From: Candidatus Krumholzibacteriota bacterium
GTDB lineage: Bacteria; Krumholzibacteriota; Krumholzibacteriia; Krumholzibacteriales; Krumholzibacteriaceae
DNA: 9,256 nucleotides
Direction: 5' to 3'
Assembly: GCA_030613345.1 (NCBI GenBank)
Contig: JAUWMD010000091.1
Span: forward strand, 1 to 9,256
Shown: piece by piece, positions 1 to 6,845 of the stretch
Layout of the letters: each line of letters opens with the position of its first letter
Numbering within the stretch: position 1 is the stretch's first letter
Made by a program: the position numbers and the translations under genes
Notes under the pieces: generated by a model
The model's input: only the letters and a program-made list of their open reading frames with translations
Databases searched by the model: none
What the model was told of the DNA's origin: nothing

Positions 1-2378
1 ACCTTGTCAGCGTGGAAGAGCGGGCTCTGGTCGATATATATCCGGGGGTTGTTCCAGGGATAGCTCTCGGCCGCGGCGACGGCGTTGTATGCGTATCCCC
101 AGTATCCCTCGCCCCAGTAACTGGGGATCATGCTGATGCCGGCGTGAGAGACGGCGGCTGCATAGATTTCGGTCTTGGTGACGAGAAGCTGCGTCATGAA
201 TCCGCCGAATGAGGCGCCGATGCAGCCGACCTTCCCGGCATCGACGAACGGGTGGGCATCGAGAAACTTCTTTGTTCCCTCGATGATCTCGTCGGCGACG
301 ATGATCCCCCACTCGTTGACGTGCCTGGCCGACCACTCCTGCCCGAATCCGGTCGCCCCGCTGGGCTGAAGAACGTAGACGACGTAACCCATCGCCGCCC
401 AGAGGTTCTTCGGGTACCTGCCGCCGAACGTCCTGTTCACCGGGGCGGTGCCGCCGTAGTAATAGACTATGCACGGGTACGTCTTCTCCGCATCGAAATC
501 AGGAGGATAGTGGACACGCCCGACTATCTCACAGCCCGCGGACGACTCGAAATGATACGGCTCTACCTTTCCGAGCTTCACGTGCCTGAACAGCCCGGTC
601 CCCGGCTCGTCGATCATCCTGACCTTCGGCTTCGATGATCTGAGCTCGACCGAGTAGACGCGCTGCGGATGTGTCGCTCCGGATCCGGTGAATACGCCGA
701 CCGGTTTTGTCTCTGCCATGTCGCCCGACCTGATGACGTCGACGCCGAGATCGAGCGCAGTGAATTTCCTTTTCTTCGGATCGTACCTGAAGAGCTTCAC
801 ATACTCGGTATCCTCGGCGACGATGTAGATCTTTCCGTCGAATTTCGCCCAGACCGCTTTGTTCACCGCGGGGTCGAAGTTTTTTGTGATCGGCTCGGCC
901 TGTCTCGTCTCCGGGTCGAAGATGTAGATCTGCGTGTCGTAGTCGTTGGGGATGATCCCTTCAGGCACGTCCCTGCCGCCGTCTCCGAATGTGGAGGGTC
1001 CGCCGGTGACGAGGATCCTGTCGCCGTCGGGAGACCACTGGACCGATCCGAGCCAGTGTCCCTCGAAGAGCTGCTCGACGCTCTGGTCGCGAAGGTCCAT
1101 AAGCAGGAGCTCGGAGGTCCCGAAGGGCCTCTCGGCGAGATCCTCCCATCTGCGTCCGATCAGTACGCGGTCGCCGCCGGGATGTATGTCGTAGACGTAC
1201 GAGCTGTGCTTGCCCGCCGCGATCTGCCTCGAGACGCCGCCCGGTATCGACATGATATGGAGGGACGATTTTGACCTGCCATGGGCCGTCCTGTCATATA
1301 TCCCGAGATGTCTCTTGACGCCCTTCTTGTCCTTTTCGGGCTTATCTGTCCTCGAATAGATGATCCAGTCGCCGGCCGGGCTCCAGTCGTACCCGCCGAA
1401 ATCTTTCCCGAGGTCTTCGATCAGGGTCTCGGTAGATCCGGTTTCCATATCGAGAGCCCTGAGACGGCCACCCGAGATGTATGATATCTTCCTGCTGCCC
1501 GGGATCCACTGTGTGCTCCCGATCTCGGTATCCATGATCCTGCTGACGAGATCGCCCCCGGGGAGGCTCCTGATCTCGATCCATCTCTCCCGCTTGCCCT
1601 CGGGCGGGACGAAACGGCTGATATTGATTATCACGAGGCTTCCGTCGGGCGAGACGTCGATGTTGCCGGCGCCGGGAACGTCCATGACCTGCGCCAGCGT
1701 CATCGCAGCCGTCGGGTCGAGCGAGACGACGGGTATCTCATCGAAATCCTCGCCCGCCGCCAGCTTCGCGTCGAAATTCCAGTCCCTGGCAGTGTCGGCC
1801 GGCATGTAGACGGCCTTTGCCAGGATGAGATGCTTCCCCTTCTCGAGATTCGCGTCACCGCTCTTCTCCCTGCCGCCGCCCTTGGCGCTCTTTACGACCG
1901 ATTTGCCGTCGATGAATATCTCGAACGGATCGCTCGAGCTTGCCTCGATATCGATCTCCATCCATCGCGGCACCTCGATCCAGGCGGCCAGCCAGACTAC
2001 GCGGGGAACGCTCCCTTCATGGGAGAGCGCGACTCCCGCGGTGTCCGCGGAAGCGACGCTCCAGGCCGCCTCGCCGAAGCCGGGGATACCCTCGACGCCG
2101 CCCCCGGCGGGGATCAGCCCGGCAGTATCGAGATGGTCGTAGCCGAGCAGCCAGGACGCGTCGAATTTCCCCTTCGATTCATCGTGAAAGGCCGGAAGGG
2201 GAACGGGGACCGGACCGAGAACGAGCCAGTCCGTGATCCTCGTGAATCTGTCTTCGGCTTTCTCTGTGGTGGAATCGGGCTCTTCCCCGGCCGGAACCGC
2301 CGCCGCCGTCCACGACGGAGCGATTGCGGCCAGTGTGATGAAGGCTGTTACGAGGAGTCTTCTCGTCAAGAGGGACAT
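1..2378 (-). CDS. Secreted S9-family (prolyl oligopeptidase/DPP-like) serine peptidase, C-terminus cut by window edge
   Basis: The frame is open from an ATG at 2378 to the window edge (792 codons). Residues 1-27 form a signal peptide (RR near the start, hydrophobic LLVTAFITLAAIA, small residues before a likely cleavage near 27), so the enzyme is probably exported. Residues about 45-210 form a beta-rich module with 'WLVLGP' at 51-56 and 'FEIFIDG' at 152-158. Residues about 225-590 hold repeated 'SPDG'-like blades (243-246, 449-452) typical of the S9 beta-propeller. The alpha/beta-hydrolase domain begins about 600, with the oxyanion-side 'YYYGG' at 639-643 and the nucleophile motif GASFGG at 721-726 (Ser723, codon 210-212). 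The catalytic Asp and His should lie just beyond the window. The start has AAAGGG about 5 nt upstream. An in-frame ATG at 2447 would add 23 residues, but it lacks a Shine-Dalgarno sequence and would bury the signal peptide. The family cleaves peptides, often after proline or in oligopeptides; the actual substrate is unknown. Confidence 0.93.
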   Translation of the reverse strand, partial: MSLLTRRLLVTAFITLAAIAPSWTAAAVPAGEEPDSTTEKAEDRFTRITDWLVLGPVPVPLPAFHDESKGKFDASWLLGYDHLDTAGLIPAGGGVEGIPGFGEAAWSVASADTAGVALSHEGSVPRVVWLAAWIEVPRWMEIDIEASSSDPFEIFIDGKSVVKSAKGGGREKSGDANLEKGKHLILAKAVYMPADTARDWNFDAKLAAGEDFDEIPVVSLDPTAAMTLAQVMDVPGAGNIDVSPDGSLVIINISRFVPPEGKRERWIEIRSLPGGDLVSRIMDTEIGSTQWIPGSRKISYISGGRLRALDMETGSTETLIEDLGKDFGGYDWSPAGDWIIYSRTDKPEKDKKGVKRHLGIYDRTAHGRSKSSLHIMSIPGGVSRQIAAGKHSSYVYDIHPGGDRVLIGRRWEDLAERPFGTSELLLMDLRDQSVEQLFEGHWLGSVQWSPDGDRILVTGGPSTFGDGGRDVPEGIIPNDYDTQIYIFDPETRQAEPITKNFDPAVNKAVWAKFDGKIYIVAEDTEYVKLFRYDPKKRKFTALDLGVDVIRSGDMAETKPVGVFTGSGATHPQRVYSVELRSSKPKVRMIDEPGTGLFRHVKLGKVEPYHFESSAGCEIVGRVHYPPDFDAEKTYPCIVYYYGGTAPVNRTFGGRYPKNLWAAMGYVVYVLQPSGATGFGQEWSARHVNEWGIIVADEIIEGTKKFLDAHPFVDAGKVGCIGASFGGFMTQLLVTKTEIYAAAVSHAGISMIPSYWGEGYWGYAYNAVAAAESYPWNNPRIYIDQSPLFHADK

Positions 2379-2475
2379 GCGGGCCCTTTCTGTTGATGGC
2401 ACGGCCGTCCTGCTCGATGCGGGAGGGCCGGCTTTGAAATTCGTCATGGTGGCCGATCGCCGCCGTGGTCAGATG

Positions 2476-2504
2476 ATAATACAGACCCGACGGGTCATTT
2501 TCAA
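2476..2504 (-). promoter_or_regulatory. Sigma70-like promoter of the S9 peptidase gene
   Basis: Read on the minus strand, TTGAAA (2499-2504) is followed after exactly 17 bp by TATTAT (2476-2481), close to the bacterial consensus TTGACA-17-TATAAT. Transcription would start near 2469, giving a leader of about 90 nt before the ATG at 2378. The position fits a promoter for the leftward peptidase gene. Not tested experimentally. Confidence 0.55.
2484..2496. repeat. 13-bp palindrome GACCCG-A-CGGGTC, candidate operator
   Basis: Two perfect 6-bp arms flank a 1-bp centre. The element lies entirely within the 17-bp spacer between the -35 and -10 of the peptidase promoter. A dimeric repressor or a MerR-type spacer-binding regulator could use such a site, but no regulator gene is visible in the window. 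The symmetry ends at the flanking bases (A on both sides). Confidence 0.45.
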
Positions 2505-2590
2505 GCGTGAGATGGCCGCCGGGCGACCTGAAAGCGGTCCGTGCGTGACATGATGCGGCTCCCGGGCCGGAATGGGCCATTAAAGGGGAC

Positions 2591-2619
2591 TTGTCCGGCG
2601 GCCCCGCTGTAGATATATT
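2591..2619 (+). promoter_or_regulatory. Sigma70-like promoter of the thioredoxin-fold lipoprotein gene
   Basis: TTGTCC (2591-2596) and TATATT (2614-2619) are separated by exactly 17 bp. A start near 2626 would leave a leader of about 29 nt containing the Shine-Dalgarno AAAGGAG at 2642-2648. With the leftward promoter at 2476-2504 it makes a divergent promoter pair. The rest of 2379-2654 holds no gene that I can support. Confidence 0.5.
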
Positions 2620-2654
2620 CCCCGGGTGATGTCAATACCGGAAAGGAGCCCCGG

Positions 2655-3170
2655 ATGTCTGTGAGAAGAACAGCGCTGATACTGATTTCGGTCTTCCTGC
2701 TCGCCGGATGCGGCGGTGGAGAAGTGGAGATCGGCGAGACGAACACCTGGATGTCCTTCGAGACGGGGATGGAGCTCGCCCGCAATATGGGCAAGCCTGT
2801 AGTGATCGATTTCTATACGTCGTGGTGCCGGTGGTGCAAGGTGATGGACAAGGATACCTTCAGGAACGAGAAGGTTGCATCTTATCTGAACGAGCATTTT
2901 ATATCGATAAGGCTGAACGCGGAGCAGAAGACCGGCAGACTCGAATACAGTGGGCGGACCTACACGCCGGCCGGCCTCGCCAGGGCTTTCAGGGTGAGGG
3001 GATACCCTTCGATCGCCTACCTGGACGGAAACGGCAAGCTGATCTTCGTCGATGCGGGGTTCAAGAAACCCGGCCAGTTCATGGTCAACCTCAGGTACGT
3101 CAGGAGCGGGTGTTACGAGAAGAACGTCTCGATCGAGGAGTTCAGGAGGCGTGGCGGGAAGTGCGACTGA
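2655..3170 (+). CDS. Thioredoxin-fold lipoprotein with CRWC redox motif
   Basis: This is a 171-residue protein, likely anchored by lipid and acting in the periplasm or cell envelope. Residues 4-15 are a short positively charged then hydrophobic signal, ending in the lipobox LAGC (16-19). Cys19 would carry the lipid; Gly at +2 is not the Asp inner-membrane retention signal, so outer-membrane sorting is likely in a diderm. The thioredoxin-like domain spans about 35-150. It has 'VIDFYTSWC' leading into the CRWC active site (58-61) and a cis-proline in 'GYPS' (Pro118), the layout of the Thioredoxin_2/Thioredoxin_7 (SoxW-like) group. Two more cysteines lie near the C-terminus (153 and 170, the latter second to last). 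The start follows AAAGGAG with a 6-nt gap. It is probably a thiol reductase or disulfide carrier; its partner cannot be read from the context. Confidence 0.88.
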   Translation: MSVRRTALILISVFLLAGCGGGEVEIGETNTWMSFETGMELARNMGKPVVIDFYTSWCRWCKVMDKDTFRNEKVASYLNEHFISIRLNAEQKTGRLEYSGRTYTPAGLARAFRVRGYPSIAYLDGNGKLIFVDAGFKKPGQFMVNLRYVRSGCYEKNVSIEEFRRRGGKCD

Positions 3171-3184
3171 GACGAAACGTTGAC

Positions 3185-3214
3185 TTGCGCCCTGGCCCGG
3201 TGAGGGCATATCAT
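3185..3214 (+). promoter_or_regulatory. Possible weak promoter before the phosphofructokinase gene
   Basis: TTGCGC (3185-3190) is followed after 18 bp by TATCAT (3209-3214), leaving a leader of about 40 nt to the ATG at 3262. The -10 matches five of six consensus bases but the -35 only three. The 91-bp gap between the two genes leaves room for independent transcription, yet read-through from the lipoprotein promoter is just as possible. Confidence 0.28.
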
Positions 3215-3261
3215 CGGATCATCATAACCGATTACCTGGGCAATCGAAAAGGAAGGCAGAG

Positions 3262-4344
3262 ATGAGAATAGGAGTCCTTACAGGCGGCGGAGACGCTCCC
3301 GGACTGAACCCGGCGGTCGCCGGAGTCGTGGAGCGCGCGACGATGTGCGGATATGAGGTGCTGGGTCTGAAGAGGGGCTGGGAAGCGATCTCGGTGAGGG
3401 AGAACGCGAGCCATATCGTCGAACTCGGACCCGAGATCATAAGGGAGTACAGCCGTCTGGGCGGCAGCAAGCTGCAGTGCAGCAGGACCAATCCCGTCTC
3501 CGAGAAGAATGACAGGACCGATATCGTGAAGGAGAACATGAAGAAGCTCGGGCTCGACGCCATCGTCGCTATCGGCGGGGAAGACACGCTCGGCGCTGCG
3601 TCTGTTCTCTTCGAACGCGGGATTCCCGTGGTCGGTATCCCCAAGACGATCGACCGGGACCTCTACGGCACGGAATACTCCCTCGGATACGATACGGCTC
3701 TCAACGTCATCTGCGAGAGCGCGCAGCGGATAGCGCATTCGGCCGAGTCTCACCAGACGATCTTCTTTCTCGAGGTCATGGGAAGGCACGCAGGCTGGCT
3801 CGCACTGCGGGGCGGGGAAGCGGCATTCGCCGACATCATCCTGATACCGGAGTATTCCTTCGAAGTGGGGCAGCTCAAGGAGGTACTGCGCGAGCAGCTC
3901 GAGACGAGCCGCAGCCGGGGATTCGACCAGATCTACAAGATGATCATCGTATCTGAAGGCGCGCACATAGAGGGCGAGGAGGAGATCCGAAAGGATACCA
4001 AGCTCGACGAGTTCGGTCACTACAGCCTCGGTGGAGTGGGGAACTACCTCAAGGGCCTTCTCGAGCACGATTTCCGTCACACGAGATATACTGCCCTTGC
4101 CTACCTCCAGCGCGGCGCCCAGCCGACACAGAAGGACAGGGCGATGGGCAGGAGGTTCGGGCACAACGCCGTCGAGATGATAAAGAACGGCGATTTCGGG
4201 TTTTACGTGGGGGTCCAGAGGGCGAGGCTGGTCAAGGTCCGGCTGCTGGAGATCCGGAAATCCCCGAGCCTCGTAGATGTCTCGAAGCACTACGACACCG
4301 AGAGGCTCAATGTAAAGCAGCAGTGGACCGATATCACGGAATAA
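3262..4344 (+). CDS. pfp: 6-phosphofructokinase with pyrophosphate-dependent signature residues (group III type)
   Basis: This is a 360-residue enzyme of the phosphofructokinase A superfamily, which phosphorylates fructose 6-phosphate to fructose 1,6-bisphosphate in the cytoplasm. The phosphoryl-donor loop is TGGGDAPG (7-14). GGEDT at 105-109 puts Asp108 where ATP-dependent enzymes have Gly104 (E. coli numbering). PKTIDRD at 127-133 puts Lys128 where ATP enzymes have Gly124. Asp plus Lys at these sites is the established mark of PPi-dependent enzymes, which work reversibly. Asp131 is the expected catalytic base. VMGRHAGW (172-179) is the fructose-6-phosphate site; later motifs include 'VSEGA', 'GGVGNYL' and 'YLQRGAQPT'. 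Length and the 'GGEDTLG' form fit the group III (Amycolatopsis-like) branch. Arg132 stands where Asn is usual in TIDND. The start has AAGGAAGG 5 nt upstream. The end overlaps the next gene by 22 bp. Confidence 0.93.
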   Translation: MRIGVLTGGGDAPGLNPAVAGVVERATMCGYEVLGLKRGWEAISVRENASHIVELGPEIIREYSRLGGSKLQCSRTNPVSEKNDRTDIVKENMKKLGLDAIVAIGGEDTLGAASVLFERGIPVVGIPKTIDRDLYGTEYSLGYDTALNVICESAQRIAHSAESHQTIFFLEVMGRHAGWLALRGGEAAFADIILIPEYSFEVGQLKEVLREQLETSRSRGFDQIYKMIIVSEGAHIEGEEEIRKDTKLDEFGHYSLGGVGNYLKGLLEHDFRHTRYTALAYLQRGAQPTQKDRAMGRRFGHNAVEMIKNGDFGFYVGVQRARLVKVRLLEIRKSPSLVDVSKHYDTERLNVKQQWTDITE

Positions 4345-5588
4345 ACGTCCGCGGACGTATCCTCCCCCTGGCAGTGCTGTCGGCGATATCGGTCGCCGGT
4401 ATCATTGTTCTCTACGGGATCACCGGCGGCAGGGAACTCGCCGACGACGCCAGGATGCTGAGCCACATGGTCTTCCATCCTTTCGCCCTGTGGGGAGACT
4501 ACAGGGCTGCCGGGTTCAGCGACTCCTGGGGATCTTTCCCCCCGCTCCTTCCATTCCTGTTCGGACTGCTGGCCAGGCCGTGGTTCGAGGTGCTTCCCGA
4601 TTTCGCCGCGCTGCGGATCGGCGTACTCGCCTGGAACGTCGTCATGTTCATGATCATCGCATGCTTAGCGGGCCGGACGCTGGGCCTCGAGGAAAAAAGG
4701 GTGAGGTTCGTACTCTGGACGTTCGTCCTGCTGCCCTCGGTCATCCTCGCGACCGTGTTCATCCCCCAGGAGGAGATCTATGTCGCTATCTTCGCCATAG
4801 CCCTGTTCGCTGCCGGACTCAAGGGGCGATGGGGCATTATACCGATCCTGCTCCTTCTGACGGCGCTTGCCGGCAAGTACTTCCTACTTGTCCTGATCGT
4901 TCCGCTGGCCTTTGCCTCCGGCCGCCCGACGAGGAACATTCTGCTGTGGGGAGGCCTTTCCGCCGCCGTGCTCGCGATATATGTCCTGTATCACTACCTT
5001 GCCTTCGGTCTCAGACCGATTATCGATCACGTGGTCCCGTACAATTCCTCGATCTCCGTCTGGGGGCTGTTGTGGAACATCGGGCTGCGGCTCGAACCCG
5101 CCACGGTCAAGGCGGTCTCACTTCCCGTCCTGCTGGCGGCCGTCCTGTTCGCCGGAGCGTCTGCGAACCGGAAGGGGCTCCCGCTGCCTCATTCCTTCGC
5201 CGTCACGCTCTACATCACTCTGGCTCTGCTGTCGATCACCTTTCCCGCGTATATCCTCTGGAACATCCCCTTCGTTCTCATCTGTGCGGCGATGACCGAT
5301 GGTATCCGGACACGGGTGATAATGATCGCCGGGGCCTTTCTGTGGGGGGCGGGTGAGTTCGGGGCGAACTTTTTCAGGGGCGTCGAACTGGCCCTGTCTA
5401 CGGAGAGGAGTCAGGGAAAGGCGGAATTTGCGCTCGCGGCCCAGCGGGCCCTCGGCGAGGATTTCCCCTGGCACTCCTTTCACGTCGCCTGCCTGGTGCT
5501 TGTGCTGGTGAGCGGGGTGGTTACCGCCTGGCTGATCTGGAGGGACGGTATCAGGCTGTCGCGTGGAGCTACCGTCAGTCCCGCCTGA
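4323..5588 (+). CDS. Multi-pass membrane protein, probable GT-C-type glycosyltransferase
   Basis: This is a 421-residue, very hydrophobic protein with about 10-12 predicted membrane helices (clear ones near 13-33, 97-117, 127-146, 169-199, 205-227, 262-279, 331-350 and 385-406). After the first helix comes a loop with 'ELADDARM' (38-45). An acidic pair in this first extracytoplasmic loop is typical of GT-C enzymes, which use polyprenyl-phosphate sugars. 'SWGSFPPLLPFLFGLL' (68-83) and 'PQEEIY' (148-153) also fit the GT87/mannosyltransferase-like folds. The donor and acceptor are unknown. The start is GTG at 4323, inside the end of the phosphofructokinase gene in another frame; no good Shine-Dalgarno is seen, so translation is probably coupled. 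The next in-frame candidate (GTG 4374) would cut into the first helix. The 3' end overlaps the converging methyltransferase gene by 14 bp. It could instead be a GT-C-like protein with another envelope role. Confidence 0.75.
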   Translation: MDRYHGINVRGRILPLAVLSAISVAGIIVLYGITGGRELADDARMLSHMVFHPFALWGDYRAAGFSDSWGSFPPLLPFLFGLLARPWFEVLPDFAALRIGVLAWNVVMFMIIACLAGRTLGLEEKRVRFVLWTFVLLPSVILATVFIPQEEIYVAIFAIALFAAGLKGRWGIIPILLLLTALAGKYFLLVLIVPLAFASGRPTRNILLWGGLSAAVLAIYVLYHYLAFGLRPIIDHVVPYNSSISVWGLLWNIGLRLEPATVKAVSLPVLLAAVLFAGASANRKGLPLPHSFAVTLYITLALLSITFPAYILWNIPFVLICAAMTDGIRTRVIMIAGAFLWGAGEFGANFFRGVELALSTERSQGKAEFALAAQRALGEDFPWHSFHVACLVLVLVSGVVTAWLIWRDGIRLSRGATVSPA

Positions 5589-6732
5589 ACAGGGCTACCG
5601 ATTCCACGTGATACGTTCCCGGGAACATGTCGATCAGGTGTATCTCGGAGGGCGTCCACAACGCCTCGACGAGCCTTGCCGCGTCGCGCGCGAATGTCGG
5701 GGCGTCGCATGAGATCATGATGATCTCTCGCGGGCGCAGCCTGATGATCGATTTCAGGACGCTCGCCGGGATTCCCGCCCGGGGCGGGTCGGTCAGGACG
5801 AGATCGGCCTCCCCGACCCTGGAAAATCCCCTTTCGGCCGTTTCCCTGATGAACCGGACGTTCGCCACCTTGTTGAGCCTGGCAGAGGCGACGGCGTTTT
5901 TATGCGCCTGCCGCTGGACCTCGATCCCCACCGCGTCTATGGCCCGGGCGGCCATCGGGAGGGTGAAGAATCCGACGCCGCAGTACAGGTCGAGGAATTT
6001 GCGGGCCGTTCTTTTCGGGAGAGACACGGCCAGCTTCATCAGAGAGTCGTTGAGATGGCGGTTGATCTGGAAGAACGCTTCGGGATAGACGGGGAAGCTG
6101 AAATTGCCGGCCTTCATGAGGATGTCGGGCGGGCTGATCACTCCCTCCACCCCCCAGAAATGGATAGCCCCGAAGCTGTCCAGCCTCACCCTTACCTTCG
6201 TGCCGGGCGTCAGTGCTTCGGGCGGCAGAGCCGATATCGCTTCCCTCATCTCCGGGGGAAGGAGACGGCATCCCTCGTCGGGGAAGGGCACGATCTCGCT
6301 TGATTCCCTCCTCGAGAATCCCGTCTCCCCGCCCGATCCGACCTTGAACAGGGCGTGATTCCGGTACCCGAAGCGCTCCGGGCACGGGGTGTACGATACG
6401 ATTTCGGTCTCGATGCCTCCTATGCGGCGAAGGGTCGAGAGGAATGTCTCCTTCTTGACCCTCGTTTCCTCCTCGTAATCGAGATGCAGGAGATGGCATC
6501 CGCCGCACCGGCCGAAGGCTGGGCATTTCGCCTCCCGCCTTGCGGGAGAGGGCTCGATGATCCCCGTAATCTCCCCGAAGAGGCATTTCTTCTTTTTCTT
6601 CGTGACGGTGAACTCGACCGTGTCTCCGGCGGCGGCGTAAGGCAGGAAGAGGGTCATCTCCTCGAAGTGGGCCAGTCCCATCCCCCCGTAAACGATCTTC
6701 TCTACCTGTGTCTTGCCCGTTTTCCCTTCCAT
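5575..6732 (-). CDS. rlmD: 23S rRNA (uracil-C5)-methyltransferase, RlmD/RumA family, with 4Fe-4S cysteines
   Basis: This is a 385-residue enzyme transferring a methyl group from S-adenosylmethionine to C5 of a uridine in 23S rRNA, in the cytoplasm. The N-terminal 60 residues resemble a TRAM RNA-binding domain. CPAFGRCGGC gives Cys70, Cys76 and Cys79, and 'EGCRLLP' gives Cys155; these match the four 4Fe-4S ligands of E. coli RumA and argue against TrmA, which lacks them. 'FFQIN' (220-224) precedes the SAM motif DLYCGVGFFTLP (248-259). DPPRAG (315-320) follows, then the catalytic SCDAPTFARD with Cys342, and the closing 'DMFPGTYHVE' with Glu377. All key residues are present, so it should be active. 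Whether the target is the RlmD or the RlmC uridine, or both, cannot be told from sequence. The gene stands alone on its strand. A Lys45-Lys49 run is encoded by an A-rich stretch (minus strand, about 6584-6598). Confidence 0.93.
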   Translation of the reverse strand: MEGKTGKTQVEKIVYGGMGLAHFEEMTLFLPYAAAGDTVEFTVTKKKKKCLFGEITGIIEPSPARREAKCPAFGRCGGCHLLHLDYEEETRVKKETFLSTLRRIGGIETEIVSYTPCPERFGYRNHALFKVGSGGETGFSRRESSEIVPFPDEGCRLLPPEMREAISALPPEALTPGTKVRVRLDSFGAIHFWGVEGVISPPDILMKAGNFSFPVYPEAFFQINRHLNDSLMKLAVSLPKRTARKFLDLYCGVGFFTLPMAARAIDAVGIEVQRQAHKNAVASARLNKVANVRFIRETAERGFSRVGEADLVLTDPPRAGIPASVLKSIIRLRPREIIMISCDAPTFARDAARLVEALWTPSEIHLIDMFPGTYHVESVALFRRD

Positions 6733-6739
6733 TGGATTT

Positions 6740-6768
6740 ACTATATGTCAGCAGCCCCGCGAAATCTA
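6740..6768 (-). promoter_or_regulatory. Possible promoter of the rRNA methyltransferase gene, nearly leaderless
   Basis: On the minus strand TATAGT (6740-6745) matches the -10 consensus at five of six positions; a weak TAGATT (6763-6768) lies 17 bp upstream. Only 7 nt separate the -10 from the ATG at 6732, so a start at the usual distance would give a transcript with almost no leader. This agrees with the lack of a Shine-Dalgarno sequence before that ATG. Confidence 0.33.
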
Positions 6769-6771
6769 CAC

Positions 6772-6800
6772 TTTACCGTCCGGCTCCCGGCGCATATTAT
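6772..6800 (+). promoter_or_regulatory. Sigma70-like promoter of the glycosyltransferase/aminotransferase operon
   Basis: TTTACC (6772-6777) and TATTAT (6795-6800) are spaced by exactly 17 bp, pointing right. A start near 6807 leaves a leader of about 40 nt containing the GGGAGA ribosome-binding site at 6835-6840. Together with the leftward elements at 6740-6768 it makes a compact divergent promoter region in the 113-bp gap between the two genes. Confidence 0.48.
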
Positions 6801-6834
6801 TCTCCAATACATCTGTCGGCGGCGCAACTGCTAC

Positions 6835-6840
6835 GGGAGA
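6835..6840 (+). promoter_or_regulatory. Ribosome-binding site fixing the TTG start of the glycosyltransferase
   Basis: GGGAGA lies 5 nt before TTG at 6846. This supports TTG over the upstream in-frame GTG at 6708, which lies inside the methyltransferase gene, and over the downstream ATG at 6858. Translation from TTG gives '[10 protein letters not shown]', the usual beginning of this glycosyltransferase group. Confidence 0.6.
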
Positions 6841-6845
6841 TCGAT

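Noticed and set aside
669..1274. Plus-strand open frame inside the peptidase gene
   Set aside because: The minus-strand peptidase frame is continuous through this stretch with S9 propeller features; the plus-strand product shows no recognisable motif.
2379..2447. N-terminal extension of the peptidase from ATG 2447
   Set aside because: It is in frame but lacks a Shine-Dalgarno and would place 23 residues before a well-formed signal peptide.
3189..3207. Hairpin GCCCT...AGGGC after the lipoprotein gene as a terminator
   Set aside because: The stem is only about 5 bp with a 9-nt loop and no following T-run, so it does not qualify as an intrinsic terminator.
2580..3209. Minus-strand open frame opposite the lipoprotein gene
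   Set aside because: The plus strand has promoter, Shine-Dalgarno, lipobox and CXXC motif; the opposite frame shows none of these.
3232..4290. Long open frame on the minus strand opposite the phosphofructokinase gene
   Set aside because: It is an antisense shadow in GC-rich coding DNA. Its product is rich in Arg, Pro and Leu without family motifs, while the plus strand encodes an unmistakable enzyme.
6584..6600. A-rich Lys-run in the methyltransferase gene as a programmed frameshift site
   Set aside because: The frame is continuous and complete on both sides, so no frameshift is needed to explain the protein.
6708..6845. In-frame upstream extension of the glycosyltransferase from GTG 6708
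   Set aside because: It would start inside the methyltransferase gene and cross the promoter region. The family-typical N-terminus and Shine-Dalgarno match TTG 6846 instead.
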